Part shown: in pieces, positions 1 to 5,250 of the stretch
How the letters are laid out: each line of letters opens with the position of its first letter
Numbering within the stretch: the first letter of the stretch is position 1
Assembly (NCBI GenBank): GCA_030146385.1
Contig: JASLBX010000391.1
Coordinates: forward strand, 1-7,231
Length of the DNA: 7,231 bases
Direction: 5' to 3'
Origin: Jiangellaceae bacterium
GTDB taxonomy: Bacteria; Actinomycetota; Actinomycetes; Jiangellales; Jiangellaceae
Position numbers and translations under genes: made by a program
Notes under the pieces: generated by a model
What the model was told of the DNA's origin: nothing
What the model saw: the letters and a program-made list of their open reading frames with translations, nothing else
Database searches by the model: none

Positions 1-282
1 CTGTGCGGTTCGGTCCGGCTCGACTTCACCGAGGCGATCGTGCGTGGCCGCGAGGTCGTCGTCCAGATCGGTGCGATCCTCGGCAGCGTGACGCTCGTGG
101 TGCCCGAGGGCATTGACGTACGCATGGAGCCGGGGGTGAACGTCCTCGGTGAGCGCAAGCACCGCCTGACCGGGTCGGTGACCCCTGGCGGCCCGATCTA
201 CCACGTTCGCGGGTTCGTCGTGCTGGGTGACATCACCGTGCGGCCTCCCAAAGGCAAGCGGTTCATGTTCGGCGGCTCCTGA
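1..282 (+). CDS. DUF1707/LiaF-like protein, C-terminal part (5' truncated)
   Basis: The reading frame is open from the first base and stops at TGA 280-282, so only about 93 C-terminal residues are visible and the true start lies upstream. The fragment has the beta-rich pattern of the C-terminal domain of LiaF/YvqF-type 'cell wall-active antibiotics response' proteins. It begins CGSVRLDFTEA, continues IGAILGSVTLVVPEGIDV, and ends with GFVVLGDITVRPPKG; these repeated short G-x-V strands are typical of that fold. In actinobacteria this domain usually follows an N-terminal DUF1707 (SHOCT-like) segment, sometimes with membrane helices, none of which can be seen here. LiaF-type proteins are linked to cell-envelope stress sensing, but a role for this one is inference. 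The gene ends 74 bases before the modA start chosen here and has no obvious functional link to it. Confidence 0.8.
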   Translation: MCGSVRLDFTEAIVRGREVVVQIGAILGSVTLVVPEGIDVRMEPGVNVLGERKHRLTGSVTPGGPIYHVRGFVVLGDITVRPPKGKRFMFGGS

Positions 283-328
283 GCTCGCGGTGGTTCCACG
301 TCGGCAGAGCCGCGTCGCGTCTAGCTGG

Positions 329-411
329 CTTTGCAATGCACACCAATAGGAAGCGCGTGATCGGCAGGTGGGTCGTAGATCGTCTGCTTCCCATAGGTGT
401 GCATTGCAAAG
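329..411. repeat. 83-base imperfect palindrome spanning the modA 5' end
   Basis: The left arm 329-354 and right arm 386-411 are reverse complements at 24 of 26 positions (mismatches opposite 345 and 348), with a perfect outer 16 bases reading CTTTGCAATGCACACC. Pairing resumes with the same register at 359-362 against 378-381, leaving a 15-base loop at 363-377. The right arm reads through in the modA frame as codons for a GVHCK stretch. No run of T follows, so it is not a classic intrinsic terminator. The length, symmetry and overlap with coding sequence fit a dispersed palindromic (REP-like) element. A regulatory hairpin for modABC is the alternative. Confidence 0.8.
348..353 (+). promoter_or_regulatory. 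Possible Shine-Dalgarno site for modA
   Basis: AGGAAG lies three bases before GTG 357; AGGA alone gives a five-base spacer. It is the only Shine-Dalgarno-like sequence before any of the three candidate modA starts (ATG 336, GTG 357, GTG 399). It sits inside the left arm of the palindrome, where a folded mRNA would hide it, so it may be fortuitous. Confidence 0.35.
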
Positions 412-1145
412 GCGCCAGAGCAGTAGTCGCCGCCACAGCCGCCGCAGCCCTCGTCTTCAGCGCCACCGCATGCGAAAGCTCCGACAATCCGGACGAAGTG
501 ACCATTCTTGCAGCCGCCTCCGTGTCCGAGCCTTTCACCCAGCTCGCCGACGAGCCGTCCAGCGACAGTGAACTCGCATTCTCCTTCGGCGCCAGCTCGG
601 CCCTCGTCGAGCAACTGAGGGCCGGCGCACGCGCGGACGTGCTTGCGACGGCGGATACTCGCACGATGGACCGTGCGGTCGAAGCCGGGCTCATCAGCGG
701 CGAGCCACGCGCGTTCGCCAGCAACGAGCTGGTCCTCGCCGTGCCGGCAGGCAACCCTGCCGGCGTGGAAGTGCTGGCCGACCTCGCACGCCCGGAACTC
801 CGGATCGCGCTGTGCGAACCCCAAGTTCCCTGTGGCGCCGTCGCCGAAGAGATGCTGGCGAGCGCCGGCGTCGATGCCCGCCCCGACACCCTCGAGGCGG
901 ACGCGGCGGATACCGTCGGCAAGCTCGCCCTCGGCGAGGTGGACGTCGCGCTGATCTACCGTACGGATGTGACCGACGAGATGGAGATCGTCGACGTGCC
1001 ACAGAACGCCAAGGTCGTCACCGAATACCTGATCGCGGTGGTGGACGGCGCGCCCAATCCGGCCGGCGCCGAAGACTTCGTCGCAGCTGTCACAGGCGAC
1101 ACGGGGCAGCGGCTGCTCACCGAAGCCGGGTTCGGTAAGCCGTGA
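357..1145 (+). CDS. modA: Molybdate ABC transporter substrate-binding lipoprotein ModA
   Basis: ModA captures molybdate (or tungstate) outside the membrane and delivers it to ModBC for molybdenum cofactor synthesis. The mature part has the family pattern. A strand reads TILAAASVSEPF, whose serine matches the first oxyanion-binding serine. GASSALVEQLRAGARADVLA follows with the second serine. The DTVGKLALGEVDVALIY region carries the conserved valine and the tyrosine near the anion site. The N-terminus is a lipoprotein signal: basic residues, an alanine-rich hydrophobic core, then a lipobox-like ATAC whose cysteine is residue 39 from this start. The start is uncertain. ATG 336 and GTG 399 are in frame too, and GTG 399 would give a compact signal with the cysteine at residue 25, but only GTG 357 has a Shine-Dalgarno-like sequence. 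All three lie inside the palindrome at 329-411. The stop overlaps the modB start by four bases. Confidence 0.93.
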   Translation: MIGRWVVDRLLPIGVHCKGARAVVAATAAAALVFSATACESSDNPDEVTILAAASVSEPFTQLADEPSSDSELAFSFGASSALVEQLRAGARADVLATADTRTMDRAVEAGLISGEPRAFASNELVLAVPAGNPAGVEVLADLARPELRIALCEPQVPCGAVAEEMLASAGVDARPDTLEADAADTVGKLALGEVDVALIYRTDVTDEMEIVDVPQNAKVVTEYLIAVVDGAPNPAGAEDFVAAVTGDTGQRLLTEAGFGKP

Positions 1146-1942
1146 TCCGGCATTCTGCCGAGGCGCGAGTGCCGGTGCTCTTCGTCGTCCCCGCCGTGCT
1201 GGGCTTGGCCATCCTCCTGTTGCCGCTCGTCGGTCTGCTTGCTCGGGCACCATGGACGCGCTTAGGGGAGATTCTCGGCTCGGAGGGCGTCCTCACGGCG
1301 CTGCGGCTGTCGCTGACGACCGCGACGATAGCCACCGCGATCTGCCTGGCCTGTGGAATCCCGCTGGCGTGGCTCCTTGCCCGCGGCGCCTTCCCGGGCC
1401 GCTCGCTGCTTCGCGGCCTGGTGACCGTCCCGCTCGTCCTGCCGCCGGTCATCGGCGGGATCGCACTCCTCGTCGCCTTCGGCCGCGGCGGGACGGTGGG
1501 CCGCTGGCTGGAGTCGGCAACTGGAGTGGCCCTGCCGTTCACCACTGCGGCCGTGGTGCTGGCGCAATCCTTCGTGGCCATGCCGTTCCTGGTGATCGCG
1601 GTCGAGGGTGCGCTGCGCGGCGCCGACCGCCGGTACGAGGACGTCGCAGCGACCCTCGGCGCGTCACCTTGGACCACCTTTCGCAGGGTGACGCTGCCTG
1701 CCGTAGCGCCGGGCGTCCTGGCAGGCGCCGTGCTGTGCTGGGCCAGGGCGCTGGGCGAGTTCGGGGCAACGATCACCTTCGCCGGCAGCTTTCCGGGCGT
1801 TACCAGGACCCTTCCGATCGAGGCATACGTGGCCATTGGAGCAGGCGAGGCCGAAACGGCGATCGTGCTGAGCCTGCTCATGATCGCTGTGGCCGTGGCG
1901 GTGCTCGCTGCCTTGCGCGACCGGTGGATGGTGCGGGGATGA
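1142..1942 (+). CDS. modB: Molybdate ABC transporter permease ModB
   Basis: This is the membrane channel of the molybdate importer, 266 residues, close to the usual length for actinobacterial ModB. Hydrophobic segments lie at about residues 11-33, 51-79, 91-113, 133-156, 186-214 and 239-257, consistent with a binding-protein-dependent permease with five or six helices. The EAA loop that docks on the ATPase is clear at residues 166-185 (EDVAATLGASPWTTFRRVTL), including the invariant glycine at 173. It is followed by ALGEFGATITFAG, a strong ModB/sulfate-type permease signature. The GTG start (1142-1144) overlaps the modA stop in GTGA, and the stop overlaps modC in ATGA, so translation is probably coupled through the operon. 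No separate promoter is apparent. Confidence 0.95.
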   Translation: MIRHSAEARVPVLFVVPAVLGLAILLLPLVGLLARAPWTRLGEILGSEGVLTALRLSLTTATIATAICLACGIPLAWLLARGAFPGRSLLRGLVTVPLVLPPVIGGIALLVAFGRGGTVGRWLESATGVALPFTTAAVVLAQSFVAMPFLVIAVEGALRGADRRYEDVAATLGASPWTTFRRVTLPAVAPGVLAGAVLCWARALGEFGATITFAGSFPGVTRTLPIEAYVAIGAGEAETAIVLSLLMIAVAVAVLAALRDRWMVRG

Positions 1943-2991
1943 GCCTGCTGGCCGAAATCAGCCTTCGCCGCGGCGAGTTCGAACTCGGCGTGACGCTCGA
2001 CGTCCCGGCTGGCTCGGTAGTCTCCTTGCTCGGGCCGAACGGTGCGGGCAAATCGACCGTGCTCTCCGTGCTCGCCGGCCTCCTGAGGCCGGACACGGCG
2101 CGGATCGAGATGGACGGCGACACCGTCATCGATACCAACACGGGGACGTACGTCCCTGCGCGCCAGCGCCGGGTAGGGCTCGTCGTCCAAGATTACCTGC
2201 TCTTCCCGCACCTGAGCGCCCTGGAGAATGCCGCCTTCGGCCCCCGGTCGCGCGGTGTTCCGCGGCGGGAGTCGCGAACGATGGCCGCGCAGTGGCTGTT
2301 CCGGCTCGGGGTCGGAGACGTCGCCGGCCGCCGACCGCGCGAGCTTTCCGGCGGCCAGGCTCAGCGGGTGGCACTGGCCCGGGCGCTCGCGGTCGAGCCC
2401 CGACTGCTGCTCCTCGACGAGCCGCTGGCCGCCCTTGACGTCGGGACCAGACCCGCCGTGCGCGCCGACCTGCGGCGCCATCTGACGGCGTACGACGGAT
2501 GCGCCATCGTCGTCACGCACGATCCGCTGGAGGCGCTCGTCCTGGGTGACCGGCTCGTCGTGATCGAGCAGGGCCGGATCGTCCAGGACGGCCCGCCGGA
2601 TCACGTCACCCGGCATCCCAAGACCGACTATGTCGCGCGGCTCGTGGGGTTGAATCTGTTGCGCGGTACGGCGGAAGGACGCATTGTCACGGTCGGCCAG
2701 GGGACGGTCGCCACCCTGGCCCATGACGCGTCCGGACCGGTCCACGTTGCATTCTCGCCGGCCGCCGTGACGCTGAGCCCGCACCGGCCGGAGGGCTCGG
2801 CCCGGAACGCGTGGGAAGGCACGATCACCGATCTGGAACGGCATGGTGACCTGGTGCGCGTCACTGTGGAGGGGCCGGTGCCGCTGCTCGCGGACGTGAC
2901 GCCTCTGGCGGTCGCGGACCTGGAGTTGGCGCCGGGCGTCGGTATATGGGCGTCGGTCAAGGCCACCGAGATCACGGTCTACCCGGCCTGA
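1939..2991 (+). CDS. modC: Molybdate ABC transporter ATP-binding protein ModC
   Basis: This 350-residue cytoplasmic ATPase powers molybdate import. It has every motif of an active ABC ATPase: Walker A GPNGAGKST (32-40), Q-loop glutamine 84 in VVQDYLLFPH, signature LSGGQAQR (136-143), Walker B LLLLDEP with catalytic E161, D-loop AALD (164-167) and switch histidine 194 in VVTHD. Residues from about 280 to the end form a beta-rich TOBE/Mop-like region, which in ModC proteins can bind molybdate and modulate activity. The ATG start lies in ATGA overlapping the modB stop. Downstream is a small GC-rich hairpin at 2995-3009. Similarity to sulfate, iron or spermidine ATPases means the substrate call rests mainly on the adjacent modA and modB. 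Confidence 0.93.
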   Translation: MSLLAEISLRRGEFELGVTLDVPAGSVVSLLGPNGAGKSTVLSVLAGLLRPDTARIEMDGDTVIDTNTGTYVPARQRRVGLVVQDYLLFPHLSALENAAFGPRSRGVPRRESRTMAAQWLFRLGVGDVAGRRPRELSGGQAQRVALARALAVEPRLLLLDEPLAALDVGTRPAVRADLRRHLTAYDGCAIVVTHDPLEALVLGDRLVVIEQGRIVQDGPPDHVTRHPKTDYVARLVGLNLLRGTAEGRIVTVGQGTVATLAHDASGPVHVAFSPAAVTLSPHRPEGSARNAWEGTITDLERHGDLVRVTVEGPVPLLADVTPLAVADLELAPGVGIWASVKATEITVYPA

Positions 2992-2994
2992 GAC

Positions 2995-3009
2995 GTCCGC
3001 CAAGCGGGC
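2995..3009 (+). terminator. Small GC-rich hairpin after modC
   Basis: The core stem CCGC (2997-3000) pairs with GCGG (3004-3007) around a CAA loop. It can be lengthened by a T-G wobble (2996/3008) and a G-C pair (2995/3009). It starts four bases after the modC stop codon. No T-tract follows, so it could mark the 3' end of modABC only as an atypical terminator; it may also be incidental in such GC-rich DNA. Confidence 0.25.
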
Positions 3010-3028
3010 CGCCTGAGACGATAGAGCG

Positions 3029-3577
3029 GTGTCGATGAGTAAGGGCCGGGGGAGCATCGCGGCGTCGACCGGTGACATGCTCCGGACGGTCGGGATTCTC
3101 GCTGGAGTGCTCGCCTTGCTGGCGTTGCTCTTCACGGTGACGCGGCCGGACGCCCGCCTCCCGGAGACCGTCGAATACGAGCCGGTGCTCGAACAGGTGC
3201 GGGCCGAGTTCCCGTACGAGCCGGCCGCGCCGTCTACCGTCCCGGAGGGTTGGCGGGCCACGAATGTCGTCCACGAGTCCGACGCCGCCGGGCACCGCTG
3301 GCGGCTCAGCTTCCTGATCGGCGAGCAGGGGTTCGTCCGCCTCGAGCAGTCGGACGGCGAGATCGCCTCGTACCTCAGCGACCGGTTGGAGGACTTCAGC
3401 GCGGACGGTACGTCCTTGGTCGAGGGCGATACCTGGGACCGCATGCGCCAGCACGGCGGACCGCGTGACCGGGCGCTCGTGCGCACCCAGGACGGAGTGC
3501 TGACGATCATTCGCGGCACCGAATCCTACGAAGTCCTGGAGCAGTTCACGGCGAGCCTTGAGCCCTCTCCGCGTTGA
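3029..3577 (+). CDS. DUF4245 family membrane-anchored protein
   Basis: A 182-residue protein whose function is not known. It has a short N-terminal tail, a single membrane helix at about residues 18-39 (LRTVGILAGVLALLALLF), and then a soluble domain predicted to lie outside the membrane. DUF4245 features include the YEPVLEQVRAEFPYEP segment, VPEGWRATNV, the WRLSFLIGEQGFVRLEQSDG strand pair and a late LTIIRGTESYEVLEQF. From memory, this family sits beside xseB/xseA and glpX in many actinobacteria, and xseAB indeed follows here in convergent orientation. The start may be GTG 3029 or ATG 3035, two codons later. A weak -10-like GACGAT (3017-3022) lies six bases before the GTG. The final two codons and the stop fall inside the palindrome at 3569-3637, so the C-terminal Pro-Arg is repeat-encoded. 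Confidence 0.85.
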   Translation: MSMSKGRGSIAASTGDMLRTVGILAGVLALLALLFTVTRPDARLPETVEYEPVLEQVRAEFPYEPAAPSTVPEGWRATNVVHESDAAGHRWRLSFLIGEQGFVRLEQSDGEIASYLSDRLEDFSADGTSLVEGDTWDRMRQHGGPRDRALVRTQDGVLTIIRGTESYEVLEQFTASLEPSPR

Positions 3578-3637
3578 TCATGGGCGTTTCGTGGTACACG
3601 GTCGCCGTTTACCACGAAACGCCCATGATCAACGCGG
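3569..3637. repeat. Near-perfect 69-base palindrome between convergent genes
   Basis: Arms 3569-3596 and 3610-3637 are exact reverse complements over 28 bases, containing TTGATCATGGGCGTTTCGTG. After one mismatch (3597 against 3609), four more base pairs form (3598-3601 with 3605-3608), leaving a three-base TCG loop. The element includes the TGA stop of the DUF4245 gene and ends 12 bases before the xseB stop. It could act as a two-way transcription barrier for the convergent genes, although no T-tract is present on either side. I recall palindromes containing GTTGATCATG as dispersed repeats in several actinobacterial genomes; this could not be checked here. Confidence 0.9.
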
Positions 3638-3649
3638 GTAAGAGAGGGA

Positions 3650-3880
3650 CTAGGACTCGGTCCGTTTGGCGGCTGCGGCGTCCAAGCGGGCGCGGGCGTT
3701 GTCGAGGTACTGCTCGCAGAGCGTCGCGAGCTCGTCGCCCCGCTCCCACAGCGCGAGCGATTCCTCGAGAGTGGTGCCGCCGGTTTCGAGCTTGTTGACG
3801 ATGGCCACGAGCTCGTCGCGGGCCTGCTCGTAGCTGAGCTGGGATTGACCGGTGTCGGTCGCAGGGTGCTCGTCCGCCAT
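3650..3880 (-). CDS. xseB: Exodeoxyribonuclease VII small subunit
   Basis: XseB is the small helical subunit that binds several-to-one along the XseA large subunit to form exonuclease VII, a metal-independent nuclease that degrades single-stranded DNA to oligonucleotides. The 76-residue product is of normal family size. The conserved core is clear: LSYEQARDELVAIVNKLE, then the G-x-T-L-E-E-S-LALWERG element, then a helix with LCEQYLDNARARLD. ATG 3880 is chosen over the in-frame TTG 3889 because TTG 3889 falls in a -10-like TATGGT (3894-3889 on the minus strand) and the protein from ATG 3880 is complete. It lies 76 bases downstream of xseA on the same strand, as usual for this pair, and converges on the DUF4245 gene. 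Confidence 0.93.
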   Translation of the reverse strand: MADEHPATDTGQSQLSYEQARDELVAIVNKLETGGTTLEESLALWERGDELATLCEQYLDNARARLDAAAAKRTES

Positions 3881-3888
3881 GGCGGACA

Positions 3889-3894
3889 ACCATA
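3889..3894 (-). promoter_or_regulatory. Possible -10 element for a leaderless xseB transcript
   Basis: Read on the minus strand the hexamer is TATGGT, matching TAnnnT, followed by eight bases and then ATG 3880. That spacing would put transcription initiation at or within a base or two of the start codon. No clear -35 and no Shine-Dalgarno sequence is seen. It lies in the 76-base gap after xseA, so xseB could be expressed both from xseA read-through and from its own promoter. Confidence 0.35.
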
Positions 3895-3956
3895 GTCGGA
3901 CACCGGTTCAGGGTCAGCCTGCCGTCCTGCGGCGATTTCGGATAGCCGGCGCCCAG

Positions 3957-5165
3957 TTACTCGTCGATCGTCGCGCCGAGCTCGCCTTCGGCCAGGCGCA
4001 GCCGGACGCGATCACCCGCTGAGACGTCGGACGGTTGCCTGACGACCGCTCCGTCCGTCCGCTGCACAACGGCGTAACCGCGTTCCAGCGTGGCCGCGGG
4101 AGACAGGGCACGGACGCGCGCGCGGGTGTGTTCGATGTCGACCGCAGCCCGATCCAGGCTGTGCCGCAGGTGCCGGTGAGCACGATCGCGCAGCGCAGCG
4201 ACTTCGTCGGCGCGGGCGAGCAGGCCGCGAGCCGGGTCCGCCAGAGCCGGCCGAGACTGGAGGGAGCTCAGCATCGCCTGCTCACGGTCGAGCCGGTGCT
4301 GGACCGCCGCGGAGATCCGGCTACGTGCCCGGCCGACCCCGTCGAGCTCCTCCGCAACATCCGGAACCACCCGCTTCGCGGCGTCCGTCGGGGTGGACGC
4401 CCGCACGTCAGCGACCAGATCGACGAGCGGCGTGTCGCTTTCATGGCCGATCGCGCTGACGACCGGAGTGGTGGCAGCCGCAACGGCCCGGATCAGCGCC
4501 TCGTCCGAGAACGGCAGCAGGTCCTCCACCGACCCGCCGCCCCGGGCGAGAACGATCACGTCGACGTTTTCGACGCGGTCGAGCTCGCGGAGCGCCTCGA
4601 TCACCTGGGTGACCGCCGACGGCCCCTGTACCGCGACCTCGCAGACTCGGAACTCAACGGCGGGCCAGCGGCGACGGGCGTTCTCGAGCACATCGTGCTC
4701 CGCGGCCGAGCTGCGACCACAGATCAGTCCGACGACGCGGGGCAGGAAGGGTGGCCGGCGCTTGCGATCGGCGCTGAACAGACCCTCCGCCGCGAGCATC
4801 CGTCGCAGCCGTTCCAGCCGGGCCAGCAGCTCACCCAGACCGACCTGCCGGATCTCGTCGGCGGCCAGTGAGAGCGTCCCGCGGGTGTAGTACCAGGAGG
4901 GCTTGGCATGGACGACGATCCGGGCGCCCTCGGCGAGCGGCGGGTCGACCTGATCCAAGACCATCCTCGGCACTGTGACCTGCAGGGAGATTTCGGCAGC
5001 GGGATCCCGGAGGGTGAGGAATGCCGTCTGCGTGTTTGGCCGCCGGGTGAGCTGGGCTACCTGGCCCTCGACCCAGACCGCCCCAAGCCGGGCGATCCAC
5101 CCTCCGATCGCCTGCGAGATTACGCGGACCGGCGCGGGTTGTTCGGGGGAGGTCTGCAGGGCCAC
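3957..5165 (-). CDS. xseA: Exodeoxyribonuclease VII large subunit
   Basis: XseA is the catalytic subunit of exonuclease VII, acting on single-stranded DNA in repair and recombination. The chosen product is 402 residues, normal for the family. An OB-fold occupies about residues 4-105 (VRVISQAIGGWIARLGAVWVEGQV onward). The catalytic region includes VGLICGRSSAAEHDVLENARRRWP, VIVLARGGGSVEDLLPF (RGGGS at 208-212) and the diagnostic SAIGHESDTPLVDLVADVRASTPTDAA (GHESD at 240-244). Coiled-coil helices and LERGYAVV follow near the C-terminus. GTG 5165 is preferred because homology begins right after it and a -10-like TACGGT lies eight bases upstream. Longer in-frame starts near 5252 and 5261 would run through the ispH promoter and start codon and add a low-complexity tail. 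It is transcribed away from ispH and is followed by xseB. Confidence 0.94.
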   Translation of the reverse strand: MALQTSPEQPAPVRVISQAIGGWIARLGAVWVEGQVAQLTRRPNTQTAFLTLRDPAAEISLQVTVPRMVLDQVDPPLAEGARIVVHAKPSWYYTRGTLSLAADEIRQVGLGELLARLERLRRMLAAEGLFSADRKRRPPFLPRVVGLICGRSSAAEHDVLENARRRWPAVEFRVCEVAVQGPSAVTQVIEALRELDRVENVDVIVLARGGGSVEDLLPFSDEALIRAVAAATTPVVSAIGHESDTPLVDLVADVRASTPTDAAKRVVPDVAEELDGVGRARSRISAAVQHRLDREQAMLSSLQSRPALADPARGLLARADEVAALRDRAHRHLRHSLDRAAVDIEHTRARVRALSPAATLERGYAVVQRTDGAVVRQPSDVSAGDRVRLRLAEGELGATIDE

Positions 5166-5173
5166 GATGTGCC

Positions 5174-5179
5174 ACCGTA
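5174..5179 (-). promoter_or_regulatory. Possible -10 element for xseA
   Basis: On the minus strand this reads TACGGT, a TAnnnT match, eight bases before the GTG start at 5165. It would allow a leaderless or nearly leaderless xseA transcript. A GGTGG string overlapping it (six bases before the GTG) could instead serve as a weak ribosome-binding site. No recognisable -35 was found. Confidence 0.35.
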
Positions 5180-5237
5180 CCGTGCTCGTCCCCGCAGCCC
5201 CGCCGGGTGGGATTCGTGAGCCGGGACGCCGGACTCC

Positions 5238-5243
5238 TACGAT
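5238..5243 (+). promoter_or_regulatory. -10 element of a likely leaderless ispH promoter
   Basis: TACGAT matches the actinobacterial TAnnnT -10 consensus and is followed by seven bases and then ATG 5251, so transcription would begin at or next to the A of the start codon. The in-frame ATG at 5242 overlaps this hexamer and could not be in such a transcript. GGAAGG (5244-5249) sits one base from the ATG, too close to act as a normal Shine-Dalgarno. The -35 region is not convincing. Confidence 0.5.
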
Positions 5244-5250
5244 GGAAGGC

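Noticed and set aside
329..411. The modA leader palindrome as a molybdenum cofactor riboswitch or intrinsic terminator.
   Set aside because: The Moco riboswitch has a multi-helix architecture that a simple long hairpin does not show. No T-tract follows, and the arms extend into modA coding sequence.
321..1253. A 310-codon minus-strand frame opposite modA.
   Set aside because: Antisense shadow of modA: no family motif, composition typical of a complementary frame, and partly made of the palindrome.
1117..3519. An 800-codon open frame on the minus strand opposite modB, modC and the DUF4245 gene.
   Set aside because: It is antisense to four overlapping real genes with strong motifs. Its translation is low-complexity Arg/Ala/Pro/Ser sequence with no recognisable domain, as expected for long antisense frames in GC-rich DNA.
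3571..3637. CRISPR-like repeat or phage attachment site at the 3' palindrome.
   Set aside because: There is one copy only, with no spacers, cas genes, integrase or tRNA nearby.
4035..4871. A 278-codon plus-strand frame opposite xseA.
   Set aside because: The xseA frame has all family signatures, while this frame has none and is rich in Arg, Asp and Gln, as expected for a reverse-frame shadow.
4975..5250. Extended ispH N-terminus from 4975.
   Set aside because: The extra 92 codons are the antisense of xseA, and the IspH family begins at about MTTTSGRVLLAAPRGYC.
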